The translations under genes were made by a program, and so were the position numbers. 64,000 nucleotides of DNA from Istiophorus platypterus (taxonomy: Eukaryota; Chordata; Actinopteri; Istiophoriformes; Istiophoridae), in contig CM029115.1 in NCBI GenBank assembly GCA_016859345.1, positions 9,570,001 to 9,634,000 on the forward strand. Reading direction: 5' to 3'. The notes under the pieces were generated by a model, which saw only the letters and a program-made list of their open reading frames with translations, was not told the origin of the DNA and did no database searches. Shown one piece after another: positions 1-12,603 of this stretch; position 1 is the stretch's first letter, and each line of letters begins with the position of its first letter.

Positions 1-414
1 ACTTTTGTCCCTTTTTTTTACATAAAACGGGGAAGATGATAATTTGTCAGTTAAGAGGGGCAATTTTGATGCCTTCAAAACCAAAAACTAATCATTTCAG
101 GATTCTGTGAATCCTGTATATTATGATCAATTAGTAAGAGTTTAAGTTACCCTTGCCAATGAGAGGCAGCAGGTGTGGTGTAAGTGTCAAGTCAAGATTA
201 AACTGACAAAAGGGAGTGTGATTGAGAAATATTTTCCGTTTGCTTCAGATATTTGAGCATTTAACGATTTCTCATCACATTTGCATGAACATATGCGCTC
301 TGTCTTTGAACTGAATTTCTGTGAATGTGTCAGGAAGTTAATTAGCTCTCTGTGTTTGTATGTCATTGAGTGTGCGCATATGCATTGGTAATTGCAGGCT
401 TGTGTGTGTGCGTG

Positions 415-447
<33 letters not shown>

Positions 448-2279
448 TTTTTGCCTGTGTTGGAACCCACCCCCAGCACTGAAAGAGGACAAAGTCACAA
501 TCATATTTGTTACAGCTGGTGGTAAATGTGACTTGCTAAGTCATTCTTATTGTTTTATTTTCTTCTAAGCAAAAGACTTAAGCATCTTTCCACTCCTCAC
601 CCTCTTCCTGCTCGTTTCTCTGTGTCACATTTCCTCTACTGATCTTTCTCCATCCCCTCACCTCTCTCTCCCAAACTCTTTTCCCTCTCCCTTCACTGCA
701 GGATGGTCATTTAATCCATCTAACCAGCTGGAAAGATAAATATTCCTTAGTGGAGTGTGAGGCCCCTGCCTCTCTACTCACGCAGACCGGAGATGTGGGG
801 AAAGGCTCCCTCTCTGCGGAGCTCAGACGCCCGAATGCCTTAATAAAGTCTTCCACTCGACCAGACACTGACAAGAAGATGTCTGCGAAGACTCAAACGA
901 TTCATATAGGCTTTCTCCTTTTATTTAGAAACAGTTCAATCTTTTTGCTCAGTTGACTCAAATATTGAAGTGGGTATCTTGTAAGAAGTCATAAGGCTCT
1001 TTTTGAGATTAAAAGCATTTGCTTAGTGGTTTAGAGGTTGTAGTGTTAAGGAAAATAAGATAATGAGAGAGGGGAATGTTTTCTTTGCCAAAATCAGCAC
1101 ACCATCCTAAATTTCTACAAAAAAGTCTATGTGAATAAGACTTGAACATAGCCTCGTACATGTATATGCTATAGGGGCGATGCCTCCATCACCCTTCTAG
1201 CATGTACATTTTCCAGGCTGCATTTGGCTGATTATCCCTGAAGGAGGAACGTGGATGGGTTCCTGAGGCTGACTCATGGTTTCTGTTTTGAGAGGTCCAG
1301 TCCAGTGCAGGCTGGCCCGACTGAAACCTGTGTTTACACAGCCTCTCAGGCCAGACTGGGAGGCCCTATTTTCACACCCAGGTGCTTTCCAAAGAAAACC
1401 TCCTGCAGAGGCCCCTTGCCTAAGGTACACCACACTGAAAACTATACATACTGCCTCATGTTCCTGTTGTTCTCTTTTATGCTTCAGCAGCACACTTATT
1501 ATGATAATACAGAAACTAAGTATATGGCATTGTGGCAAAAGCACTGCATGTGCTGTGTTTATATGCAACTTAAAAGTAATATTTTCCTCTGCTCACATGG
1601 ATAGTGAGTACATCATAGCAAATATTCTCTGTTTCTCATACTGGCATTACTCGCTGCAGGGGAATTTGGTTTCTCTGTGTGTGTTATTTGGTTGAGGGAG
1701 CTTGAAAAATTGGTATTCTAGAGGCTGTTAACTCTTCAGACAGCTTCACTGCTTGAATGAGTCAGCATGACTCCCTTTGCCTGTTTAGGAGTGTCAGACC
1801 TTAGCTTTCAGGGAGATGTTCAGCACAGGGTCAACCCCAGAGGAAGGATGCTGCAGAGACACAGAGGCAAGAGGCTGAGCCAACCGATCCAAAAACTGGA
1901 ATCCAGAAGCTGAATAGCACTTTGCCATCTTTTGTGTACAAAAAAGCAAACAAACCACAATGTTGAATACTGTATGCACTCTTGTCAAGGTAAGACAACA
2001 GTCACTCAACGCACACAGAAATAAACACTTAAAGATGGCTGGACATACACACACAGACACACATGCACACAGCCACTAGCACCTGAAAATATCACTCCAA
2101 AGCCCCTTTTCAGACTAAAAAAGGCTATGCATATATGTATATGATAATTACATTCCATATATCTTCCAAAATCCAATTTCCATCAGTGGTAATTCTGCTA
2201 CACAGGAGTAATGGGTATATTATACAGTTATGACAGGCCCAGCTCCCTCCCTATACCCTCCCCATCATCTGGCATACAG
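1..2279. other. Non-coding stretch, no gene seen
   Basis: No reading frame here looks like a gene. The block holds a TG microsatellite at 400-447 and a pyrimidine-rich stretch near 585-700. The two overlapping plus-strand frames at 1251-1695 and the minus-strand frame at 1197-1568 cover the same DNA and show no recognisable domain, so I treat them as chance. The rest is AT-rich unique sequence. Confidence 0.6.
400..447. repeat. (TG)n microsatellite
   Basis: A TG dinucleotide tract with two CG interruptions near 411 and 421. On the minus strand it reads as a histidine/threonine peptide, which is only the repeat translated. Confidence 0.95.
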
Positions 2280-2292
2280 CCCCCCCCCCCCC
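2280..2292. repeat. Poly-C run (13 C)
   Basis: A perfect run of 13 cytosines. It is one of about nine G or C homopolymers of 9 or more bases scattered through the window. Confidence 0.95.
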
Positions 2293-2639
2293 AGTTCGAG
2301 CCAGACTGCTGAACAATCAAAGTAAAGAGTAAAAATATGCAAAATGAGGGAGTTTTCACCTCATGTCTATGGAATGACTGAGACAAAGATATGATGGGAG
2401 GATAGGTAAAGGAAGAATTCACACCCCTGAAAAAAGACAGTATACAGGATTTTTTAGCATTTTTTGAGGAGAAAGTAAGAGTAATGTTCATATATTTCTT
2501 TTCTTTCTTTCTTTCCTTTCTTTTTCTCTAGAAACTGACACACACACACACATGGTGTCTGGCTCTGATGTTACATGACCTGTTATAAGACACTGATCAT
2601 GTTCCGGTGAACCTTGCTTTACAGCATGACAGGCTTTGG

Positions 2640-2812
2640 TGAGCACACAGGGAAGAGGAATGAATAAATGAGTGTATAAATGACTAGGCCAGTGATTGAG
2701 TGAAGAAATTATTGAGCTGGTAAATGAACAAATGTTTGAGCGAGCGAGCGAGTGAACGGCTGGGACATTGAGTATGTGTCTGACTGAGTAACTGAGCCAG
2801 TCTGAGAGCCAC
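2640..2812. repeat. Degenerate tetranucleotide repeat
   Basis: The stretch is built from spaced TGAG, TGAA, GAGT and GAGC words. A clean GAGC/GAGT run lies near 2737-2755, and the flanks look like the same motif blurred by mutation. This is consistent with an old decayed microsatellite. The boundaries are approximate. Confidence 0.5.
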
Positions 2813-2879
2813 ACACACTAGAGGCAATCCAAACAAACAGCTCTAAGTGCTGCAGTGTTCGCTGAGGGACCTGGGAAAA

Positions 2880-3075
2880 GCCCCATCAGTCCAATGAATG
2901 AAAGCATTCTGCCCCCTCGCAGCCTGTTATTAAAATCAATTAATGACAGGGAGGGAGGCCCCTGTAAAAGCTGACTTGTTGGGCTCTAGGGGTCTTTTGC
3001 GACACGTTGCCTTTCTGGATCACTTGTGCCATATGGAACCTCCCCTCTCGTGGCACATAACTCACTTTTATGAGG
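2880..3075. promoter_or_regulatory. Candidate conserved non-coding island
   Basis: A non-repetitive island of more balanced composition than its surroundings. It contains a homeodomain-type core (CAATTAATGAC near 2936) and several CpGs, with no reading frame. Islands like this are often conserved enhancers in vertebrate gene deserts. I cannot measure conservation from one sequence, so this is only a candidate. Confidence 0.22.
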
Positions 3076-5264
3076 GCTTCATTGGCTAATGATGGAATAG
3101 TGCACGAGCACTGAGCATGGGAGTGTTCCTGTCCCCATAACTGTCACTCCCTCCGCTGTCGTTGTCGCTGTCACGCCGATCTTTGCTGAGACATTACAGT
3201 TGGTGTCAAAAAGTATGTCTCTGATAAAAGGTGGGAAAGAGATGGTAAAAAGGAGCAAACGTGTTTTTTTTCCCATAGCAGATTTCTGTTTGTTTAGACG
3301 CAGCAGACAGACTGACAGAGAACATCCAGGCTTAGCATGACAAAATAAACTGACTCAAACGGGATCATGTTGTGTAGTAACAAAGCCTAAGGATCTAAAG
3401 CATCTTTTACCTGCCTGTCTTCAATGTTTAATACTTCTGTGTTCTAAACCTAAAAAATATATCACATTAACACAGGTATGTCATTCCCTTACATACATAT
3501 TGATATGCACAAAGAAAACGTTCCTGAATCTTGGTCCAGCTTCAGGCCAGACAGGCCCAATTGAAGAGGAGTTTGGTCATCATAGAAAGATAGCGTGGCT
3601 CTGCTGGAGGATGGACGCAGTCCATTTACTCACGCTAAAGGAACCCTACACTCATTTTAGTGGAATCCCACGGGAGTGAAAGAACTGGAGACAAACTTGC
3701 TCGGGCGTCTTGCGTTTTCACAAGGGCAGTCTGCAGGAAATTGCTCTGTTTTGCCATTTTGTCTGAAGCACTGAATGTGTTTTATAGTTTTACTTGGAAA
3801 TCAGATGTGCTACCCCCTGCAAAATCTAGTGGTCTCAGCTTAGTGTTGACAGTCACACCTTTGTTGCACCACACCACAGACATGCTCACTGGGCAATTTC
3901 TCTGGGATCACTAACAAGGGGATGCCTTCTCCTTAGAGATGAGTACAGCTGACCCATCAATTACTTTCCCTGTGGAAGAACATAACATGATAATTATGAT
4001 AATGACATGACATTGTGATAATGACATGATAAGGAAGTGTAAGGATGAATCTGCCCCCTGTGCAGTAAGTGCTTATCATGTCAGCAGAGGAGAAACTAGA
4101 GCAGACAAGAGATGCATTTAGTGCCTGTAGGTAAAGAAGTGCTTGGGTATGTGTCACGTGTATGCAGTGGTTACGGAAGTAACATGCTTAAACACCTGAT
4201 CTGGTGAGTGTGATAAATACTTTAATGTGAGTTGTCATTTTTGGACATTTTTATAACCTAAGAGTCTACTCTTTTAGATTGTTTTATGTGTAAGTGAATG
4301 CTTTTTCTGATATTCAGATTAGCATGTACTCCTAGTTTTCTGCCTCCCTTAGCCTACATGCAGCATGCAACACCTCCCTCTAATCATTTGACCTCAGCTA
4401 CAATACCTTGGGGCTGTTTGAGTGATGCTGGTGTTGATGTGTCAAAGCTCAGCTAGAACATAATATTTCTTCCCCTTGTGCCCAGCAGACACCTCCATCA
4501 GACAGAAACCTGCTGTCTTAAGCCACCAAGAGGTGATAAGCAAAGGGAGAGTCCCCGTTGTGCCACCGGGGCAGGCAGTATGTTTTACTATCAAGTAATT
4601 CAATACCACCAAAGCCGAACAGGGTCACAGTAAAACATTTTCATGTAATGTCTCTGCCCTTCACTCTATGTGTTTATTGTAGGTGCAAATCTCCTTCCTC
4701 ACTCCCCCGTGTGAAGCCAAACCAGTGTTAAGAGGCCAGGATGTATATGGTCAAGATTGGAATTGGTAGTGATGGACAGAGGGTCCAAGTTGTGATTGCA
4801 GTCGATTGCGTTATCAATCTTGACAAGCAGAGATCTTGGAGAGCTCTAACTTCCCTGAATCTTGAAGATTGTCCAAGATGATCTATAGGAGCCCAATTTT
4901 AAGATTAAGTCTTGGTTTATTAATTCCCTTTGCTGCCCCTTTTCACTCTTGTCACCTTTTGTTTGTCTGTTGTGATTTAGCGTATGAGGTATAGACAACT
5001 GTATCCAAGTCCTTATCCCTTTCCACAACTTTAGTAGGGAGGGATTGCTGAGTCTGCTGCACCTCCTTGTCTTAGTACAGTATGTGCAGCTGCTCAGCCA
5101 GCTCATATTGATAAACGTTGTCCAAATCTGAAGAGAACAGGAAAAATTCTGCAGGGAGTACAGAGAGACTGAAAAGAATCTGAGAACCTTCTATTGGAAC
5201 TAATGATCTGAAAAAGTGCCGTGGATTTAGAGAAACCCAGTGGTTTTATACTGTATATATCAGA

Positions 5265-5286
5265 TTTTTTTTTTTTTTTTTTTTTT
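5265..5286. repeat. Poly-T run (22 T)
   Basis: A perfect run of 22 T followed by GCAG. It could be the A-tail of a minus-strand retroposon, but no retroposon body is recognisable beside it. Confidence 0.9.
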
Positions 5287-6191
5287 GCAGAGGCTTGTTA
5301 AGGTGAGAAAAAAGACTGATATTTGACACCAGGAATTCCTGAAAGAGCTAAACATAAATTTAAAGACATGGGTATGAACTGATCAAACCACAAAGAAGCA
5401 TTTTGTCACTCTCATTCTGATTTGTAGTCGGTGGCACTTAGGTTGAAAATGCTGCTGAATACTTCATCATCCATATGCCAAATACACCATTTTTCATTTC
5501 TTGTTAATTCCCTTTCCAAACCCTCCTTCTATTCCTTCCACCCCTCCTAATCTGGCTATAAAGGTCAGTTTAGCATAATGACATCATACAGACGAGCATG
5601 GGCAAACCAAGATTACTAAATCTGACTCTAATGTGGCTTTTCAGATGAAACAGCATTAAATGACATTAACGCCACTGAATTCACTGGCAGCTTTAACAGA
5701 GATTGCTCAGGACTGGCCCTTCTTTACCCTCTTTGTATTTTTAATGAGGTGACAGAGAGAAGCAAGATTGGAATGGGATGGTCTTACAACATGCTGAGCT
5801 GGGATCAGATACAGTCTGTCTATTTGTGTAATATTCCATCAGCTCTCTTATAGGGCTGGGGTTAACCTCTTCAGTGTGACTGACATTTTTAGAGCAGAGG
5901 CACCACCACTGGCAGAACCCAAAGGGTCTTTTAGCAAAATATTATAGCCATCATTGGCACGATGAGATCACTTTTTTAATGTTTCTTTGACTTCAGGCCC
6001 AGATTAAGATTTACTCTAGGCTTTGGAGATGAACAAACTGGTTTGTGATTATCACTGCGGTTCTCTAAGCTTGTGAATTAGCAGGCCCTTTGCTCAGAAT
6101 CTTCACAGTTTCAACATCTGTTTGGGTATTCATGCCCTTGAGCACATGTTGCTGTTTATACCTCAAGACATAGTGGAAAATAGCATATTTA

Positions 6192-6192
<1 letters not shown>

Positions 6193-6247
<55 letters not shown>
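6193..6247. repeat. (CA)n microsatellite
   Basis: A perfect CA tract of about 27 units. The valine/cysteine and related frames crossing it are repeat translations. Confidence 0.97.
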
Positions 6248-6249
<2 letters not shown>

Positions 6250-9200
6250 CTGCAATTTTCATTTAAATCAAAAAATAAATAAGTAAAAAAGAGAACAAGA
6301 AATGTGTGGAAAAACGGAAAGATGAAGAACCTTAAACACAAGAAGATGCCTGGCTCCGGTGGGTAGTCTTTAACATTCATCTAATCCTCGGCTGCTTCCA
6401 GATGAAGATGTTTTTTTCTGCTCCATCTCTGTGGCAACAGCAACTTTCTCAGCACAGGAAGCATGAACACTGGAGGGGACGTCAACTGGAAAAGAAAAGG
6501 AATGACGACACAGGGGTCATGAATTATACAAAGGGTGTTAGCAGCTTTGCTACACTTGACATCATTAAAGCCTGTATTAATTACTGTTATGAAGCATTGT
6601 AAATCACAACCGTAGCACTTTCTTCATTGTGGCTTAACACAGCCCTCTCATAACTGACTCATGGCATGCTGCATGCTGGTTAAGAAACAATACACTAATC
6701 AAACAGCAAGTGCATGTGGCACAACTACCTAGCAGATTTCAAGCGTCATCTCACATTGGTACATTATAAAAGAAATGTGCTTTCATGTTGACTCAGTTAT
6801 TCCCATTTTAACATAAAACCACAGATACAGACATGAAAGCATATAAACACATCGCTGCCACCATCACATTTACAATTAAAATTCTTCCACTAATGAACAG
6901 CTTCTGCTTTAGAATACAGAAGAAAAATTGGGAAATAACTGGCATAGATATTGTCTGCTGATAAATAGCTTTATATTAGAATTGTTTCAAATAGCTTTTT
7001 ATATTTCAAAGAATTTCTCAAATTAATATCACACAATCCAAACAAACCGTTGAATCAGCAATAAACTTGACTAAGTTAAACAAAACTTCCACTTATTTAA
7101 TGGACTCAAATGCAAAAATGTCTGTTCCAACTTCTTTGTTTTGCCAGTCACATTTTAAATGAAATACAAATGTTGCTAAAAGTTTTTTTCCAGGGGAGGT
7201 AAGGTCCATATCCTGAGTCCCATGTGGTTAGTTTGGGCAACATCAAATTCCCAATCTATGCCAGCCACACCACAACCTTAACGCTGTGTAAACATAACTA
7301 TAAGAAAACAAATAAATTAATCAAAAAGGTTTCATAGTTAAAGTCAAAAGTGTAACCTGGACAATATATTTAAAATACACAAAAAGTTATCAAAAGATAA
7401 ACTTTTTGCAGGTTTGTATTATCTCCAAGGAGGCGATGAAACCTTTCTTTTTGCTGCTACAACTTTCATAAAAACACATGCAGCTGATTGGGGTTACAAC
7501 TTGAAATTGTTATCATATCATGGTGAGAGCCCAAACCAAATCACTGCAATGTTACCACCCTGCCTTGTTCTGCTCTGACATCTGATGCACATGTCTGCTC
7601 TCCTACTAAAAGAAGGAGGCTTATGAGGAAAATCAGGAATGAGGGATGGCTCTTTCCACAACTATGTCTAACTGGTAGAAATGGCCCCTTCCAAAATCAA
7701 ACTATTTATGCCTAAATTTCGACCAACCTGAAAAAACTAGAGCTCTATATGGTTTCACTTGATACGATTTATACTTTGATGCTTTCACCGGACTCTTCTG
7801 TTATTCTCATAATCATCTTTTCTAAACAGTAAAATGTGTTTTGCTACATAGTGCAATGGAAAAAAAAGAAACTTTGACCACTGAGAATTTTCCGTGGCCA
7901 TGGTGGTTGGAGTCCTGACCAGCAGTGGTCAATGTGGTGTTTAACTGTGGTGGCCGAAGGACACGGTCATGAACAGTGTGTGCCCAGGCTTCATTTGGCT
8001 CCAGAGACAGGCATTAACATGGTAGGGTTCAGTTGAAACTTTCATCTGTGCAATCAAGTCGCCTGGCATGTGTCACACAGTGCGTAATTGACAACTGCAC
8101 CATCAGCAGTCAAACCCAGAAAGCTCAAACAGTGTGAAGAACACATGAGATCAGGTGCAATTCAGCAGTGGATTTTTTAGAATCTATGTTCATCTTTTTT
8201 TTTATCATGGCAAAACAATCACTGCACTGTGGTCATGGAGAGTCAGATCCATGTCAGTCAGTTAAGAGCTAATCCCGCGTAGCTGCACCCTGCTCTTAGT
8301 AGATATCCAGAAAGTTCTAACAAAAACATTACTTACTGAAGGAAAACATGCTGTCATGTGGGTGGTACTAACTTGTTTAAAGTGATAAATGAAGTCCATA
8401 TTTTTTTCAACATTCTTGTTTTTGTGGTTTTTGGCAACAGGTTCAGTAATAAACATTCATAGCTTTGCTGTTTGGCAGTGCCTTCACCAGAAATCATCTT
8501 GTTACTATATTGTCATGCTTTGATGTCACTTTTGTGCCAGCAGCTCCCAAACCACAAATTAACCGGCTTTTACTGTTCTAATGCAAAGCTACAAGTAATG
8601 GAAAAAGGATAATTTTATTCAAGGCTGAGACTCTTTATTTCTATACAGTTATGAGTACATTATGTACATACTGTATGTACAGTAATTTGGTTTATCTATT
8701 TAGTCATATTACTGCATGACTTATACAATCACTGATAATGGGTAAGGGACTCCATATACTAAGATAGCAACAAACACACAGTACTTATAGTTAATCACCC
8801 ACTGTTATTATAAAAGGATCTTAACAGCGATATTTGCAACATTTACAACATCAAAAACTATCAATCGCTCATAAACACCTCAGCTCACTTGGACCACAAT
8901 TTCAGCACAAGACCAACATCATAATTGAAAGAAATATTCTTTTCTGCACATGCATTATTCTTACAGGCCACAGACAGTGGACAAGAAATGAACTGGTATA
9001 ATAAGTCTCCAGCTTTCTAAGTGTAAACTGTTAATTAAGAAATTTTACCATGGCTATAAGACATGAATGGCATGTTTTATGCAACCAATTTCAGAGTCAG
9101 ATATCTATATCTTACACCGGTGTCAAAGTCATATATATTTTTTTCTTTCTCCATTGTCCTTACTGGTCAGAAAAGGAAATCAAAAGCACCACTTCTGATC

Positions 9201-9959
9201 AACGGTCTGACCATTGCTGCTATTTGAACCAATTAGTTACAGTGTTGATATAGGTGAGGACACTTCCCTGTTCTCTGTCATTTTAATGAAGTACATTACT
9301 GCATAAACACTGTACTGTCCATTTTCGCTGTGGAATGCACATACAGTGTAGACAGCATATTATATTATGTCGTTATCTGATAGTCACACTACAGTCATCT
9401 AAACAGAAGAAAATAAAGGTCCAACTTAGAAAGAGCAGAGATTACATTCATGTGATATATTAACACTGATTCACAAAAATACAGTTAAAGGGCATATTTA
9501 TCTCTTTATATGTTTTAATGGTGCTGAGAAACTTCAAATATTAAGTCAGTTCTTAGTATATAGTACAATTTAGAGGAACTGAAAAAAGATTAAATCACAG
9601 TAAAAGCATGGCATGAAAAGATTTCAGGTAATTAAGTGTCTTTGATTAAGATAGGATTGAATCAAATGTTTACTTTCAGAACCTCAAGAGTGTAATCAAT
9701 CTAAATATGAGCCTAAATTATCAACCCAAAGCACTAATTGGTCTTTGTTGTTCAATCTTGGTTTGCTGTTTGTATTTACACTATGGCATAAGGATTACTT
9801 ATCTCACTAAAGCCACTGAGGCATCAACAGGACTACACCACAGCTGCAAAGCTAATTAATGTGATTTATGCTTGTTTGGTTGCTTGTTAGCTTGCACATT
9901 TTCGAAGAGAGCAAATCATCTGCAAGTCATTGTCTTTGGTAAATAAGAAAAACTGAACT
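6248..9959. other. Non-coding stretch, no gene seen
   Basis: AT-rich unique sequence. Its few frames of about 60-67 codons have no recognisable domains. A short palindrome (TACATAC-T-GTATGTA) lies near 8665-8682. I see no mobile element, RNA gene or long repeat here. Confidence 0.6.
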
Positions 9960-10299
9960 TTTTAGAAAGCATAGGCAGCCCCAGGGAAGGGTTCAGGGGT
10001 GCAGGGGTGCTGTAGGTACCCCTAGGGTAGCCATTGTACCCACCCCCCAAAATAATAAAATTCTGTGGTTTATTCATAATCTTAACTTTTTTAATGTGTG
10101 AATACTATGATTTATAATTTGAAAAATGTATAAATACATCGGTAAGAACGCTGATTATTTTTAGACTAAAATATATATAAAGCCAACACAGGTGACAGAT
10201 TTGGACAATGGGTATAGCACACATTGAGTTTTTGCGCTCACTTACAATTCCTTTTAGGCAGAGTGCAATTTTTTGGTTACTTACCATTAGCAACATAGG

Positions 10300-11064
10300 T
10301 GTATCGTAATGGATGCATAAAAATCCATGTGGGGTGACTCCAAATGAAAACTGAAAAATTCAAAACGAATAGAGCTGATACAGATGATGTGAATGGGTCT
10401 CATTAAGCTGAAGACACAGGTAGTCATTGACCAGGTACAAGAAAAGCTGGAAGATGGAGAGGAGGTAGTGGATCTACCCGCTACTGCTGCTGAGGATACT
10501 AGCATTGCTATACATGATACTGGCAACCATCCCTAAGAGGGCTCAAGATAGCCAGTTCTTCCAAAAATAGCTGGCATGGCTATTTGGAAATCAGCAGAAA
10601 AGTTTTAACAAAAACTGGTGGGCTCAATATTACTGGCCGGAATACAGTGTAAAAAGATGCAGTGTATTGCTTTGCTTGTCGGCATTTATTTTTTACAACA
10701 AAGGACATGGATTTCATTGGGAACCAGCATTTACAAATGACAGGTTCAAAATTGGGGAAGAAGATCAGCATCAGTAAAGTGTAGGACACATTTTTGAGAC
10801 ATCGAGTGAGTTTAAACAAAAACAGAGAAGTGGCTCAAAATTAGCAAAGATGCTTGACAGGAGACATTTGGCATTGGTTATGGAGAACGTAGGCTGTGGT
10901 GGAATGATTACGCTATACAGTTTGCACAGTGAGGTCACAATGAGGGTGAGGAGTCGTCTAATAGGGGTAATTTTCGTGAGCTTTTGCATGTCATTGGAAT
11001 GTCTGATGCAACAGTGGACAAGATGTTAGCCAGCAATCCATCAAATGCCAAATACATTCACAGG
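10300..11064 (+). pseudogene. Frameshifted hAT-type transposase remnant (ZMYM1/TTF zinc finger, DUF4371-like)
   Basis: This is the N-terminal half of a hAT-superfamily transposase-like protein, recognisable only by joining frames by eye. An acidic leader lies at about 10402-10530 (VIDQVQEKLEDGEEVVDLP) and ends in a stop. From 10595 one frame reads KSFNKNWWAQYYWPEYSVK, typical of the start of the TTF-type zinc finger. A one-base shift then gives DAVYCFACRHLFF at 10656-10694, which contains the metal-binding Cys pair. AFTNDRF follows at 10728. MLDRRHLALVMENV lies at 10850-10891 in another frame. NRGNFRELLHVIG and NPSNAKYIHR lie within 10960-11064 in yet another frame, and match the NRGNF..LL...NAKY pattern of DUF4371. 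At least four frameshifts and several stops separate these blocks, so it cannot encode a working enzyme. The catalytic C-terminal half is not seen. The ends are uncertain. Family assignment is from motif memory, not a search. Confidence 0.75.
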
Positions 11065-11510
11065 TAGACAGGTTGTTAATGGAGATGAAATGGTGCTTTT
11101 CAACAGAGACAAATGATTACTGAGAAGTGTGCCAGCCCTAAGCCCCAAACACACATCTTTTCTAGACAAACAACACTGCCCATGGCCCGTCATTATGTAA
11201 TCAGTGAGGAAAACTTGCCTGCAGAGCTTTACTTTGCTATTGCAAAGAAAAGAAGAACAGGGACATACTATCACCAAAACTCCAAAGTTCCTATCCCCCA
11301 TGATTCCTAAGGAGGCCATACAAAGATGGATTTGTAGACTTGTACAAATTGAAATGCATTTCTCTTCCATGTCCCATCACTTGTGGACCTTACATCTCTA
11401 TCCCTTGAGCTGAATGTCTTGCTCCAACACGGAATGACAGTGTAACTTTCAGGTTCTGCATATGTGTGTGCATATGTGTGAGTGCTTATGTGTGTCAGGG
11501 GTGTTGCAGT
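11065..11510. other. Sequence downstream of the hAT remnant, origin unclear
   Basis: Frames at 11113-11310 and 11204-11413 on the plus strand continue past the recognisable transposase blocks, but I see no hAT motif in them. The sequence could be decayed internal element sequence or unrelated host DNA. A CAGGGGTG motif near 11495 resembles a hAT terminus and echoes CAGGGGTGC near 9980-10000. The two are in direct rather than inverted orientation, so they do not define element ends. Confidence 0.35.
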
Positions 11511-12570
11511 AGAAATGAACCTGTGGAAATGGCAAATTAATGGGAAACCCTAAAATTCACAGCAGCGTCACTGAAATTCGAGCAAGCCCATAGCACCAGC
11601 AAAGGAAAATCTCAGGAACTGCCATTGTCAGCGAGCCTAACACTGGCTCACTCTTTTGCCTACAAAGGTGACCTAGGAGCGCACTGAGCTTGCCTTTTCT
11701 GCCTCAAACACTTATGTAAGCTCTGCTTAAGCCTTTGCTCTGAGCCAAAGGTTTTAAAGACTTACTACTTTAAATGCAAAAAATAAGCTCCAGACATTGT
11801 GAAATTCCATTTTGGCAAGGATAAAATTTGTTTCTATCTTATATGTCGATGTTACTGGTATTTGAATAACTTTACAAAGACAAACTGCATAAAAACTACT
11901 TAATATCCTCAAAGTCTTCATTGTAAAAAGGAACATATAATACCCAATACATAGTAAAAACAACTGACCCCAGTGGCCATGATGGTACAGTATATAGACA
12001 ATGTGAACTCCGCACTGATATTCTAAAATATTATATCCCCTATGAATATTTTAATGGTTATGTAACTGTGCCTCAAACTCTTATTTTCTGGGAGGTAACC
12101 CCTTGACAATGACAGGGAGTTTTAGATATTTAATGGATCAGATCTGCAGTTAAACAGTTTTCAGGGGGCCCAGAATTTCTTGCAGTGCTCCTGGTTATTT
12201 GTATAAGCTAGCAGCAAAAACCATGAAAGTCAGGCAAAATGCTTAAATGAACACAGTTTGTACTTCCCTCATCCCGCTCTTTTTTGCTGTTCCCCACTGG
12301 GCCGCACACAGTGGGAGAGGCGGCACTATTTAAGGATATGGCACTGCCATTTGGCTGGGGGGTTCACACGTGTGCCGGAGGTCCTCATTTTGATTCTAAA
12401 TCGCCTTGACACCAAAACAAACAAACTCTCCTCACTGCACCAAACAGGCCTGAAAAATTATGGGCAAAGGGAGGGATATGCAATTACAGCAGCTAATTTG
12501 TGGTCACTAAACTTAGCCCTATTCCCAGTACCCCCAGCCACCCTCAATTTTAAATGTTGGGGAGCACAAA

Positions 12571-12603
12571 GTGTGTGTGTGTGTGTGTATACATATGTGT
12601 GTT
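12571..12603. repeat. (GT)n microsatellite
   Basis: A GT tract of nine units followed by an ATACATAT interruption and a short second GT stretch. Confidence 0.9.

Larger units (their letters stand above)
2293..6192. other. Non-coding stretch, no gene seen
   Basis: Unique sequence without a supported gene. It includes a TTTC-rich tract at 2494-2529, a degenerate tetranucleotide area at about 2640-2812 built from TGAG/TGAA/GAGC-like units, a short imperfect tandem repeat of a GATAATGACATGA unit near 3987-4033, and a 22-T homopolymer at 5265-5286. Confidence 0.6.

Noticed and set aside
2288..2304. B-box-like AGTTCGAGCC suggesting a tRNA-derived SINE
   Set aside because: No A-box at the expected distance, no tRNA-like fold, and no SINE body or tail nearby.
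9975..11510. CAGGGGTG words near 9980-10000 and 11495 as the two ends of the hAT element
   Set aside because: They are in direct, not inverted, orientation, and no 8-bp target duplication was found, so they cannot be called termini.
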